From NCBI RefSeq assembly GCF_900129445.1, contig NZ_FQVT01000009.1, forward strand, positions 1-64,000: a stretch of DNA of 64,000 nucleotides, read 5' to 3'. Shown here one piece after another: positions 51,917 to 61,239 of this stretch (positions are counted from its first letter, which is position 1; each line of letters begins with the position of its first letter). The position numbers were made by a program, and so were the translations under genes. The notes beneath the pieces were generated by a model. That model did no database searches, was not told the origin of the DNA, and saw only the letters and a list, made by a program, of their open reading frames with translations. Origin of the DNA: Salegentibacter echinorum. Its GTDB lineage: Bacteria; Bacteroidota; Bacteroidia; Flavobacteriales; Flavobacteriaceae.

Positions 51917-54835
51917 CTAAACAAGCGCCTCCCTTAAAATACTCACGGGATGCTTTGAAACTCGCTTTGTACCATCATAAATTTGATGCCTGCAACTTGT
52001 TCCGTTGGCCGAGATCACCGTTTCTTCAGGGGTTTTTCTTACCGCCGGAAAAAGTGTTTGCTCGCCAATATTCATACTAATATCATAATGTTCTTTTTCA
52101 TAACCAAAAGAACCTGCCATCCCGCAACAACCGGAAGGAATTATGGTCACTTTAAAGTGCTGCGGAAGGTTTAAAATATCGAATGTATGCGAGATGTTAG
52201 ACAATGCTTTTTGGTGACAGTGCCCATGTATTTTTATATCTTTTTTTGCTGAAGTAAACTGCTGCGCTTTAATATTGCCTAAAGCTATTTCTTTTTTGAG
52301 AAATTCTTCAATCAAAAAGCAATTTTTCGCCAGGTTTTCCGCATCTGTTTTATTATTGGCCAAACGTAAATATTCATCCCTAAAAGTAAGTATTGCTGAA
52401 GGCTCTGTGCCTATTAATGGGGCTTCTTTAGAGATTATATCTTTAAAAATTCCAATGTTTTTATTGGCAAGTACTTTCGCTTCTTCCAGAAATCCCTTAG
52501 AAATATGGCTTCTACCGCTTTCTTCGTGTTTTACAAACTCTACGCGATAATTTAGTTCGTGCAACAACTCTAAAGCGTCAATACCCATTTCTGCGTCCAA
52601 AAAATTAGTGAACTCATCATTAAAGAAATAAATAGTTTTAATAGGTTTTTCCAGCTGAAAACGTTTTTGATTCTTTTGGTAATAAGCGCCCAGACTTTGT
52701 TTTGCCAGGGTTGGCAAGTTGCGCTTAGGTGCTACGCCCATAACTTTCTTAGCAATCCCTGAAGTCAGGGAGTTTTTAAAAAAGAAGTTAGCAACTCCGG
52801 GAACTTTAGAAGCCAAACGGTTCATTTTACCATTATGAGCAAAACCTTTATTCCGCAGGGATTTTCCGTTTGATTTTTGGTATTGATATTGAAATTCTGC
52901 TTTTAAAGCTGCGACATCTACACTAGAAGGGCATTCACTTTTACAACCCTTACAGCTAATACATAAATCGAAAACCTCTTTAAGCTCTTCATTATCAAAT
53001 TTGTTAGCTTTATCTGAATTGGTTAAAAATTCCCGCAAAGCATTGGCACGAGCACGCGTCGTATCTTTTTCATCTTTTGTAGCCCTAAAGCTGGGACACA
53101 TGGTTCCACCTGCTTCGGCAGATTTACGGCAATCTCCACTTCCGTTACATTTTTCAGCAAGTTTAAGAATCCCTTCTGATTCCGAGAAATCCATTAAGGT
53201 TTCAACCTGTGGTTCTTTCCTATCTGTTTCATACCGCAACGATGTGTCCATAGGCGCAGTATCTGTAATCTTGCCTGGATTGAAAATATTATGAGGATCA
53301 AAAGTATATTTTATATCTCTTAAAATCCCATAATTCTTTGGGCCAATCATCATCTCGATGAATTCGGCCCGAACCCTTCCGTCACCGTGTTCGCCACTTA
53401 AGGAACCATTATATTTTTTTACCAGTTTAGCTACAGCGGTGGTAATTTCCCTAAAGAGTTTTACATCTTCAGATTTTTTAAGGTTTAGAATGGGACGTAA
53501 ATGCAATTCGCCGGCACCGGCGTGTGCGTAATAAACCGCATCCTGCCCATAATCTTTCATTATTTCGGCAAATTCGGAAATATAATCTGCAAGGTATTCT
53601 ATTGCCACTGCGGTGTCTTCAATACAAGCCACTGCTTTTTTATCGCCAATAATATTCCCCAGTAAGCCCAGACCGGCTTTGCGCAATTCCATAGCCAGCT
53701 CAATCTGTTCGCCCATTAAAACCGGAAAGGCATAACTATGCCCGGAAGCTTTTAAAGTTTCCAAAACTGCTTTGCTCTGTTTTTGAACTTCCTGCTGTGT
53801 ATTTGCACGAATCTCAAGCATCAATATGGCTTTAGGGTCTCCTTCTATAAAAAAACGGTTTTCTTTATATTTTAAGTTTTGTTTGGTACAATCTAAGATA
53901 GTTTTATCCATCATTTCACAGGTGTAAAGCGAATGTTCCATAACCGGCACCACGGCTTGCATGCAATCTTCAATACTGGTGAAATGTGCTGCGATCATTG
54001 CTGCTTCCGGGGGTTGCAAGTCGTCTAGCTTCAACGTGATCTCTGTGGTAAACGCTAAAGTACCTTCACTTCCACACAATAGTTTACACAGGTTTAAAGG
54101 TTCTTTTTCAGCTTCAGAAAAAACATTGGTATAAATAAGCTCATCTATAGCGTACCCGGTATTTCTGCGATGCAGACTTCTGGGAGGAAACTTATCAATG
54201 AGTTCTTTTTTATTTTCTTCGGAAGAAAGATGTTTATTAATACTTCTGTAAATATCTCCTTCCAGATTCTCTAATTTCAGTTTTTGCTGAAATTCTTCCG
54301 CAGAAATATCTTTAAATTCAGCTTCATTCCCATCGCTTAATATCGTTTTTAATGAAACTAACTTTTCGCGAGTTGTACCATATTTAATAGAGGTTGTTCC
54401 GCTGGAATTATTTCCTACCATTCCGCCAATCATACATCTATTAGATGTAGATGTGTTAGGACCAAAAAATAAACCGCATTCCTTTAATATACGGTTAAGA
54501 TCATCGCGAATAACGCCCGGTTGAAGTGTTACCGTTTTTTCCTGCTCATTTATAGCGACGATATTGGTAAAGTGTTTGGAGACATCTACCACAATACCAT
54601 CTCCCACACACTGGCCGGCGAGAGAAGTTCCTGCGGTCCTGGGGATTAAAGATGTGTTATTCTTTTTAGCAAAATGAATAAGTTTTTTTAAATCTTCGTT
54701 ATTCCTGGGATAACAAACGGCTAAGGGTATTTCACGATAAACGGAAGCGTCTGTGGCAAAAATAGACCGCCACAATTTATCGTCATATAATTGGCCCTCA
54801 AGCTCTTGTGCAAAATGCCTAAGTTTCTCTTTCAT
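51917..54835 (-). CDS. FAD-binding and Fe-S-binding oxidase (D-2-hydroxyacid dehydrogenase type)
   Basis: The 972-residue protein joins an FAD_binding_4 domain (about 35-225; IPRTAGTSLAGQCVGDGIVV and GGMVGNNSSGTTSIKYG), an FAD-oxidase C domain (about 245-520, HLRPILNL; SGEHGDGRVRAEF), a 4Fe-4S dicluster (CNGSGDCRKS and CISCKGCKSECPSSVD, about 575-640), and a CCG-type C-terminus (IPSGCCGMAGSFGYE). This layout matches YdiJ-like D-2-hydroxyglutarate/D-lactate dehydrogenases, which pass electrons to the quinone pool. The exact substrate is not clear. Confidence 0.93.
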   Translation of the reverse strand: MKEKLRHFAQELEGQLYDDKLWRSIFATDASVYREIPLAVCYPRNNEDLKKLIHFAKKNNTSLIPRTAGTSLAGQCVGDGIVVDVSKHFTNIVAINEQEKTVTLQPGVIRDDLNRILKECGLFFGPNTSTSNRCMIGGMVGNNSSGTTSIKYGTTREKLVSLKTILSDGNEAEFKDISAEEFQQKLKLENLEGDIYRSINKHLSSEENKKELIDKFPPRSLHRRNTGYAIDELIYTNVFSEAEKEPLNLCKLLCGSEGTLAFTTEITLKLDDLQPPEAAMIAAHFTSIEDCMQAVVPVMEHSLYTCEMMDKTILDCTKQNLKYKENRFFIEGDPKAILMLEIRANTQQEVQKQSKAVLETLKASGHSYAFPVLMGEQIELAMELRKAGLGLLGNIIGDKKAVACIEDTAVAIEYLADYISEFAEIMKDYGQDAVYYAHAGAGELHLRPILNLKKSEDVKLFREITTAVAKLVKKYNGSLSGEHGDGRVRAEFIEMMIGPKNYGILRDIKYTFDPHNIFNPGKITDTAPMDTSLRYETDRKEPQVETLMDFSESEGILKLAEKCNGSGDCRKSAEAGGTMCPSFRATKDEKDTTRARANALREFLTNSDKANKFDNEELKEVFDLCISCKGCKSECPSSVDVAALKAEFQYQYQKSNGKSLRNKGFAHNGKMNRLASKVPGVANFFFKNSLTSGIAKKVMGVAPKRNLPTLAKQSLGAYYQKNQKRFQLEKPIKTIYFFNDEFTNFLDAEMGIDALELLHELNYRVEFVKHEESGRSHISKGFLEEAKVLANKNIGIFKDIISKEAPLIGTEPSAILTFRDEYLRLANNKTDAENLAKNCFLIEEFLKKEIALGNIKAQQFTSAKKDIKIHGHCHQKALSNISHTFDILNLPQHFKVTIIPSGCCGMAGSFGYEKEHYDISMNIGEQTLFPAVRKTPEETVISANGTSCRHQIYDGTKRVSKHPVSILREALV

Positions 54836-54918
54836 AATATGGCTAAAGTTAAAGAATTTTACAGAATAGACTTAACAGATTTTTAAAGAATATTAACAAT
54901 AGATTGGCTCAACAAGGG

Positions 54919-54948
54919 TTTTAAGATAAATTTTAACATCTAAATTTG
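54919..54948 (+). promoter_or_regulatory. Promoter of the 165-residue outer-membrane protein
   Basis: TAAATTTG at 54941-54948 fits the -7 box, with TTT 19 bases upstream at 54919-54921. The ATG follows 26 bases later. Confidence 0.6.
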
Positions 54949-54974
54949 CGACACTAACACATAAAAAATCAAAG

Positions 54975-55472
54975 ATGAAAAAACTGTTTTTACTTGCCGC
55001 TTTTGTGATCGGCGCCGGACTTTATAATCAGGCAGAAGCTCAAACTATTTCAGATAATGCTTTGGGGTTAAGATTTGGTGGCGGTGATGGTGTAGGAGCC
55101 GAGGTTTCCTACCAAAGAGCGCTGGGAATGGACAACAACCGTCTGGAAGTGGATTTTGGATGGCGAAATAATAGCGATTTCGATGCGGTTAAACTTACTG
55201 GATTATATCAATGGGTTTGGAATATTGAAGGTGGCTTTAACTGGTATGCTGGTGTAGGCGCCGGACTATTAAGTGTTAATGCCGAAGATTATTATGACGA
55301 CGACGATGGTACTTATTTATTTGTAGCCGGTGATATTGGTATTGAATATAGTTTTGATATCCCATTAATGTTATCGCTAGACTTTAGACCAGAATTTGGT
55401 TTCTTTAGTGACAACGATGTCTTGAATGAATTCGCTCCAGATATTGCGCTTGGAGTAAGATATCAATTCTAA
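54975..55472 (+). CDS. Small outer-membrane beta-barrel protein
   Basis: The 165-residue protein has a signal peptide (MKKLFLLAAFVIGAGLYNQ, cut near AEA-QT), then amphipathic strands (LGLRFGGGDGVGAEVSYQRA; FNWYAGVGAGLLSV; IGIEYSFDIPLMLSLDFRPE) and a C-terminal ALGVRYQF. This is a typical eight-strand OMP-like barrel. The function is unknown. It has its own promoter and terminator. Confidence 0.85.
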   Translation: MKKLFLLAAFVIGAGLYNQAEAQTISDNALGLRFGGGDGVGAEVSYQRALGMDNNRLEVDFGWRNNSDFDAVKLTGLYQWVWNIEGGFNWYAGVGAGLLSVNAEDYYDDDDGTYLFVAGDIGIEYSFDIPLMLSLDFRPEFGFFSDNDVLNEFAPDIALGVRYQF

Positions 55473-55490
55473 AGAATTATAGTTTAATAA

Positions 55491-55523
55491 TAAAAAAGGG
55501 ACGGTTTAGCCGACCCTTTTTTA
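55491..55523 (+). terminator. Bidirectional terminator
   Basis: AAAAAAGGGACGG...CCGACCCTTTTTT is a near-perfect hairpin with A and T tracts on both sides. It lies between the outer-membrane protein gene and bshA, which converge here. Confidence 0.88.
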
Positions 55524-55558
55524 TTATTAATTTTGACTACAAGCAACGCTTATAGCAC

Positions 55559-56704
55559 TTACTTTAAACTTAAATTAGCAGCGTTTAAAGCTTTCTCATA
55601 AATTTCTTCATAGAAAGGCAGCACATTTTCTAAATCGAATTTAGCGGCTACTTTTTTAGCATTGGCTTTAAATTTCTCCAGGTTTTCTTCATTTTCTAAA
55701 ATTCTAATGGCATTATTTGCCATATCCTGAACATCCTCAACATTGCTTAAATAACCAGAAACCCCGTGAATATTTACCTCGGGCAAGCCACCGGTATTCG
55801 TAGAAATTATGGCTACCTCATTAACCATAGCTTCCAGGGCAGAAAGACCAAAACTCTCTTTTTCCGAAGGCAATAAAAACAGGTCTGAAAAACACAAAAT
55901 TTTATCAATCTCGTGACTTTGCCCCAGGAACATAACCTTATTAGTAATATTTAATTCATCAACCAAATCTTCAGCCATAGCTTTTTCGGGGCCTTCGCCA
56001 ACCATCATTAATTTAGCATCAACTTTTTTCTGTATTTCATAGAAAACTTTTATTACATCATCTATTCGCTTTACTTTTCTAAAATTACTAATATGTGTGA
56101 TAATCTTTTCCTCATGCTCGGCCATCATCTCCCTCTGGCAATCGGTAAATTCTTTTTCATCATACTTACTACAATCTATAAAGTTGGGAATTACTTCAAT
56201 GTTTTTCTTAATCTTAAAAGATTTTAAAGTATCTTCTTTTAAGCTTTTAGAAACCGAAGTCACTACATCGCTGTTGTTTATACTAAAAGTCACGGCCGGT
56301 TTGTAAAACGGGTGATTACCAACCAGGGTAATATCTGTCCCGTGCAGGGTTGTGACCATGGGGAGTTTATAGCCTTCTTCAGCTAACATTTTTTTGGCCA
56401 TATAACCGGCATAAGCGTGAGGAATGGCATAGTGAACGTGTAAAAGTTCTATCTTAAATTGTTTGACTACGTTTACTAATTTACTACTCAAGGCCAATTC
56501 ATAGGGCTGATAGTGAAAGAGAGGATATTCTGGCACGTGGACTTCGTGAAAACGTACATTTCCAGAAAGCTGATCTAAGCGCACCGGCTGGCTATAGGTT
56601 ACAAAATGTATTTCGTGACCACGTTTGGCCAGGGCAAGCCCCAACTCTGTAGCAACTACTCCGCTCCCACCAAATGTAGGATAACAAACAATGGCTATTT
56701 TCAT
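55559..56704 (-). CDS. bshA: N-acetyl-alpha-D-glucosaminyl L-malate synthase
   Basis: First step of bacillithiol synthesis: UDP-GlcNAc plus L-malate. GT-B glycosyltransferase family 4, with the N-terminal glycine loop YPTFGGSGVVATELGLALA (about 8-26) characteristic of BshA, HGTDITLVG, ISNFRKVKRIDDV, and the nucleotide-binding ESFGLSALEAM (about 280). The length of 381 is normal. Presence implies bacillithiol in this organism; bshB and bshC are not in the window. Confidence 0.96.
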   Translation of the reverse strand: MKIAIVCYPTFGGSGVVATELGLALAKRGHEIHFVTYSQPVRLDQLSGNVRFHEVHVPEYPLFHYQPYELALSSKLVNVVKQFKIELLHVHYAIPHAYAGYMAKKMLAEEGYKLPMVTTLHGTDITLVGNHPFYKPAVTFSINNSDVVTSVSKSLKEDTLKSFKIKKNIEVIPNFIDCSKYDEKEFTDCQREMMAEHEEKIITHISNFRKVKRIDDVIKVFYEIQKKVDAKLMMVGEGPEKAMAEDLVDELNITNKVMFLGQSHEIDKILCFSDLFLLPSEKESFGLSALEAMVNEVAIISTNTGGLPEVNIHGVSGYLSNVEDVQDMANNAIRILENEENLEKFKANAKKVAAKFDLENVLPFYEEIYEKALNAANLSLK

Positions 56705-56760
56705 TAAAATTAGTTTTAAACTGTAGTATTAAGCAGGTGCTAAACGCTTTTGAGTCTCTT

Positions 56761-59688
56761 TTAAAAATCTATAGCATCATAAATAACCTGTTGTATTTTT
56801 GTTCTAATACTTTCCGTAATGAGCTTCCGGTTGGTGGCATCTGGAAAAGTTCGATTAGACAAAAATACATAAACAATTTCTTCTTCGGGGTCTGCCCAGG
56901 CAAATGTCCCTGTGAAGCCGCTATGGCCAAAGCTTTTCATAGAAAGACAATTACAGGTAGGACCGGCAGTTCCCAGTTGGGGTTTGTCGAAACCAACGCC
57001 CCGCCTTACATTTTCATCACAATAATAACAGGTGTTGAACTTATCTACGGTACTTTCTTTTAAATACCGGGTACCTCCATAATAACCACCATTAAGGTAG
57101 AGCTGCATTATTTTTGCCACATCGCCCGCATTGCTAAACAATCCTGCATGCCCACCAATACCGCCCTGCAAAGCCGCTCCCTGATCGTGAACAGTCCCCT
57201 GTACCAATTGCCCTCTCCAAAATTTATCGACTTCTGTAGGAACAATTTGCTCTAGTGGAAAGCGGGATTCCGGTAAATATGAAGTATGATTTGCACCAAG
57301 AGATTTATAAATTTTTTCCTGGGTAAGATTATTTAAAGTATTTCCATAAAAAGATTCGAGATAGTACTTCATGATATAAAAGGGAAGATCACTATATCTA
57401 TATTCTTTCTTACTCCGCAGTTTACTTTCTTTGATAGTATTAATAATAGAATCTTTAAAATCGCTGCGCAAATACATTTTATTAGCAACCCTGGTATTGA
57501 ATGAGTCTGAAGGGGTTTTCCTAATATAATCCTTAGATAGTTTTTTTGTTTCAGAGTCTATCGTACTAATATGAAAAGGGATCCACGGTGCCAACCGGGC
57601 ATAATGCATAAGCATATCCTGTAATCTTAGATTCGCTTTGTTCGAACCTCGAAAAACCGGCATAAGTTCTCCTAACCTTGAATCGAAAGACAGCACATTT
57701 TTTTCCTCCAATTCCATAACCAGGGGCAAAGTTGCCAAAATCTTGGTTAAACTGGCCAGATCGTAAACAGAGGTATCCCTTACCGGATTTTTTTTCGCAT
57801 AAGTGTGATACCCAAAATTCTTGTTGTAAATAATTTTTCCCTTTCTGGCCACCAAAATTTGTGCACCAGGTGTCATTTTATCTTTTATAGCTGCGTTAAT
57901 TATACTATCTATTTTTCGCAGTTTATAAGAATTAAGTCCAACGCTTTCCGGTAAACCATAAGCCAACCGGTTTAGATTTTTTGTGAGGTAGCCAGTTCCT
58001 TCCGGGAAATTATCACCAATACTTACCGGTAGTTTCCCCCTGGCCTGGATAGCTCCAAAAAGCATTTGCGCTGCTTTTTTCTGTGCTATTGTATTGTTTT
58101 GATAGCTCACTAAAATACTTTCAAGCTCGGTAATTCCACTTACATCCCTTAAAGCATAAGGGCTGGCAAATAGATTTAAAACAGTTTTATTTTGTTGTGA
58201 GATTTGTTGTAGCCAATGCAACTCGGCAATAGAAAACCGATAATTAGCCCAGGGATTCTCATCGGGTTTGTGAAAACCTACTATTACCAGGTCATATTCT
58301 TTTAATTTCTCAAGTAACTGGGAAAGCTTTATAGCACTTACCCAATCTACATTTGCGTAACTTCTTAATTCTTTTAAAAACGGACTTCCATCTGCATTTC
58401 CAAAATTTACATAAGCAATCTTTTGCTCCAAATTTTTAATTGGTAATAAGCCTTTATTGTTTTTAATAAGCGTTTGAGCGTTTTCAAAAAGATTGTTCAG
58501 TAAAACGCTATCACGAACTGTATGTAACTCTTCTGACAGGAAGTTTCTGTGTACAGGTTTTAATCTATTTAAGCCGGCTTTATATTTAGCTTGCAATATT
58601 TTTTTTACCGAATGTTGCAGCCTTTCCTCAGAAATTATATTGTTATGATAGGCATCTATAAGCACCTGTGAGGCAATTTGCACCTCGGCGGGCATTAAAA
58701 GCACATCATTTCCGGCTAAAAAAGCCCTAAGGGAGGCGTCGCCGGGCTCAGTGTTTCCAGTTACCCCTTTCATGGCCAGGGCGTCGGTAAAAATTAGTCC
58801 TTTAAACCGCATCTTTTCTTTCAACAAATTGGTAACCACCGCTCTTGAAAGTGAGGCCGGGACTCCTCTTCTTTCCTGAAGTGCGGGAACATTTAAATGT
58901 CCCACCATGATACTGCGTAGGCCTTTATTGATTAATGGATAATAAGGATAAAGCTCTAAACTATCTATACGTTGCCTGGAAAATGGAATGGTAGGCAAAC
59001 TTTTGTGGGAATCTGTGTCGGTATCTCCATGACCGGGAAAGTGTTTCGCACTAGCCAAAACATTCTCCCGCTGCATTCCCTGCATAAAAGCCAGGGATTT
59101 TTTGGCTACATTAATTTTATTTTCTCCAAAAGAACGATTACCAATTATAGGATTTTTAGGGTTAGTATTGATATCTACAACCGGTGCGAAATTAATATGA
59201 ACCCCCAATCTTTTGGTGTGCCTGGAAATCGTAGCACCGGCTTCTTCAATTAATTTATTATTTTGAATCGCACCAAGGGTCATATTCCAGGGCAGTGCAA
59301 ATGTAGAATCGAGACGCATGGACAAACCCCACTCGGCATCCATACCAATAAGCAATGGAATTTCTGATAATACCTGAAGTTCGTTGGTTAATTTAGCCTG
59401 CCGCCCGGGGCCTCCTTTAGAGAATATTACTCCACCAATTTTTTCTTCGGAAATAAACTTTTTAGTTTTTGCAATGACTGAAGCATCTGCTTTTGAAGCA
59501 AGACTGGTCATAAACAACTGGCCTACTTTTTCCTTTAAGTTTAAGTTGTCGTAAATACTATCCACCCATTTCTCCTGTTTTTTGGCATCTTGGGTTACCA
59601 AAGGATTAGTTTGGGACGCAAGCCTGGAAACAGAAAATAATAAAAGGGTTAAGATAAGGATTTTCGGAGCGGGGAAAATTTTCATCAA
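56761..59688 (-). CDS. Fused GH3 (NagZ-like) and serine beta-lactamase-like protein
   Basis: The 975-residue protein has a signal peptide, a GH3 domain (about 40-390) with the NagZ motif KHFPGHGDTDTDSHKSLP and the nucleophile Asp in FTDALAMKGV, a GH3 C-terminal domain (about 410-570), and a class C beta-lactamase-like domain (about 590-975). The latter has SxxK in LASLTKILATL, YSD (RYSDLPFY) and the KTG-equivalent HSG in GHSGFTGT. It may hydrolyse beta-N-acetylglucosaminides and act on peptidoglycan peptides in the periplasm. It ends 4 bases into the next gene. Confidence 0.92.
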   Translation of the reverse strand: MMKIFPAPKILILTLLLFSVSRLASQTNPLVTQDAKKQEKWVDSIYDNLNLKEKVGQLFMTSLASKADASVIAKTKKFISEEKIGGVIFSKGGPGRQAKLTNELQVLSEIPLLIGMDAEWGLSMRLDSTFALPWNMTLGAIQNNKLIEEAGATISRHTKRLGVHINFAPVVDINTNPKNPIIGNRSFGENKINVAKKSLAFMQGMQRENVLASAKHFPGHGDTDTDSHKSLPTIPFSRQRIDSLELYPYYPLINKGLRSIMVGHLNVPALQERRGVPASLSRAVVTNLLKEKMRFKGLIFTDALAMKGVTGNTEPGDASLRAFLAGNDVLLMPAEVQIASQVLIDAYHNNIISEERLQHSVKKILQAKYKAGLNRLKPVHRNFLSEELHTVRDSVLLNNLFENAQTLIKNNKGLLPIKNLEQKIAYVNFGNADGSPFLKELRSYANVDWVSAIKLSQLLEKLKEYDLVIVGFHKPDENPWANYRFSIAELHWLQQISQQNKTVLNLFASPYALRDVSGITELESILVSYQNNTIAQKKAAQMLFGAIQARGKLPVSIGDNFPEGTGYLTKNLNRLAYGLPESVGLNSYKLRKIDSIINAAIKDKMTPGAQILVARKGKIIYNKNFGYHTYAKKNPVRDTSVYDLASLTKILATLPLVMELEEKNVLSFDSRLGELMPVFRGSNKANLRLQDMLMHYARLAPWIPFHISTIDSETKKLSKDYIRKTPSDSFNTRVANKMYLRSDFKDSIINTIKESKLRSKKEYRYSDLPFYIMKYYLESFYGNTLNNLTQEKIYKSLGANHTSYLPESRFPLEQIVPTEVDKFWRGQLVQGTVHDQGAALQGGIGGHAGLFSNAGDVAKIMQLYLNGGYYGGTRYLKESTVDKFNTCYYCDENVRRGVGFDKPQLGTAGPTCNCLSMKSFGHSGFTGTFAWADPEEEIVYVFLSNRTFPDATNRKLITESIRTKIQQVIYDAIDF

Positions 59689-60170
59689 CTAATAAAACGC
59701 TTGTGCCAACTTTCAGCAGCAGGAACCTCCCAATCTGAAAGAAATTCAGCTTTATTATTTACCAAATTATTAAAAACGATAGTTTTTGAGGAAACTGACC
59801 TGTTTTTAGCCATTTTCCTAAAATCTGAAAGGGTTTTATAAGCGATAAACTCTCCTTGCTTATAAGATACATTCATTTTATCCAAAAGATCTACATTATA
59901 ATCTTTCTCCAGTTGTTGGATAAAATGCACCGAGGCATCTATAGAACAACCACTGGCCGCATTCACATTTTGATCGAGACCAAGCACAATAAAACGTTTG
60001 TATTTTATTACATAACCGGCCTGGAGATCACTTCCATGCACTGTCCATTGCGTAACAAATTCATCTAAACGAGATTTTAACTCTTCCAGTTCTGCTTCGG
60101 TAAATGAACGATTGGCCTGGTATATCCATACCCGCGCATTATCGGGCAAATCTTTAAAAGGTACTAACAT
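59685..60170 (-). CDS. Conserved protein of unknown function (misnamed ABC transporter ATPase)
   Basis: The 161-residue protein starts LVPFKDLPDNARVWIYQANR and contains GCSIDASVHFIQQLEKD and IAYKTLSDFRKMAKNRSV. Homologues across Bacteroidota carry an ABC transporter ATPase label from old annotation, but no Walker A or B is present. Its stop overlaps the start of the GH3 fusion by 4 bases, so translation is probably coupled. No function assigned. Confidence 0.85.
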   Translation of the reverse strand: MLVPFKDLPDNARVWIYQANRSFTEAELEELKSRLDEFVTQWTVHGSDLQAGYVIKYKRFIVLGLDQNVNAASGCSIDASVHFIQQLEKDYNVDLLDKMNVSYKQGEFIAYKTLSDFRKMAKNRSVSSKTIVFNNLVNNKAEFLSDWEVPAAESWHKRFIS

Positions 60171-60257
60171 AATTCGCTAAATAAGTTAACTACAAAACTA
60201 AATCATATAATTGCTGTCGCCAATATAGTTATGGCATTTAACGTTTCTGGGATAGTT

Positions 60258-60316
60258 TGATGTTTGGTGTTTGGTGTTTAGGGTTTGGAGATTCAAACCT
60301 TGAACTTTGAACCTGA
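60258..60316. repeat. Heptamer repeats (GTTTGGT-type and ACCTTGA-type)
   Basis: TTTGGTGTTTGGTGTTTAGG is a short tandem heptamer, followed by ACCTTGAACTTTGAACCTGA, a degenerate relative of the TCAAGGT array at 25799-25928 in opposite orientation. They fill the 159-base gap before the (Fe-S) protein gene. Confidence 0.65.
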
Positions 60317-60329
60317 AATTTTAAACCAA

Positions 60330-61121
60330 TTAAAGATCCTGTGCGTTTGCAATAAGTTCTGCTACGTCCATCACTTCCACACTATCTTCTTTATTTTTTC
60401 CTTTAACACCGTCGGTCATCATAGTGTTACAGAAAGGACAACCCGCAGCAATCACTTCCGGTTTTACTTCCATTGCCTGCTCGGTACGTTCTATATTCAC
60501 GTCTTTATTTCCCGGCTCTGGTTCTTTAAACATCTGCGCTCCCCCGGCACCGCAACACATGCCTTTCTCTTTGCAGTTACGCATTTCCAGCAGTTCAACT
60601 TCAAGTTTTCTAAGCAAGTCGCGCGGAGCTTCATATTCTCCGTTACCCCTGCCTAAATAACAAGGATCGTGAAAAGTGATACGTTTTCCTTTAAATTTCC
60701 CGCCTTCAACCTTTAACCTTCCTTCGGCCAAAAGGGATTTGAGGAATTGCGTATGGTGTAGAACTTCATAATTTCCACCAAGTCCCGGATATTCATTTTT
60801 TATGGTATTGAAACAATGTGGGCAGGCGGTAACGATTTTTTTTATTTCATAGCCGTTTAGAACTTCAATATTTGTAACGGCCTGCATTTGGAACAAAAAT
60901 TCATTCCCGGCACGTTTAGCAGGATCCCCGGTACAACTTTCTTCGGTACCTAAAACGGCAAAATCAACTTTTGCGTTATGTAACAATTTCACAAAAGCTT
61001 TGGTGATTTTTTTTGCCCTATCATCAAAACTACCGGCACAACCTACCCAAAATAAGACTTCGGGTTTTTTGCCTTGAGCCATATATTCGGCCATAGTAGG
61101 TACTTTTAATGCTTCTGCCAT
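60330..61121 (-). CDS. CCG-domain (Fe-S) protein, HdrB/GlcF-like
   Basis: The 263-residue protein has two cysteine-rich CCG domains: VGCAGSFDDRA and TACPHCFNTIKNEYPG in the first, then FHDPCYLGRGNGEYE and MCCGAGGAQMFKEPE in the second. Such domains bind Fe-S clusters in heterodisulfide-reductase-like and glycolate oxidase complexes. It follows the 446-residue Fe-S membrane protein after a 118-base gap, and the two together look like one electron-transfer module. Confidence 0.93.
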   Translation of the reverse strand: MAEALKVPTMAEYMAQGKKPEVLFWVGCAGSFDDRAKKITKAFVKLLHNAKVDFAVLGTEESCTGDPAKRAGNEFLFQMQAVTNIEVLNGYEIKKIVTACPHCFNTIKNEYPGLGGNYEVLHHTQFLKSLLAEGRLKVEGGKFKGKRITFHDPCYLGRGNGEYEAPRDLLRKLEVELLEMRNCKEKGMCCGAGGAQMFKEPEPGNKDVNIERTEQAMEVKPEVIAAGCPFCNTMMTDGVKGKNKEDSVEVMDVAELIANAQDL

Positions 61122-61239
61122 AATCTATATCCTTTTTTTATTCAGTTTAAAAATTTCAACAGGAATTATTTTTTATGCTTTTCATCAATAAACCGCAAAT
61201 GCTTTTTCCAGACTTTACAAGCACTTCAAAAAAACAAGT

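Noticed and set aside
59685-60170. ABC transporter ATPase assignment
   Set aside because: No Walker A, signature or Walker B motif is present; the name comes from inherited annotation.
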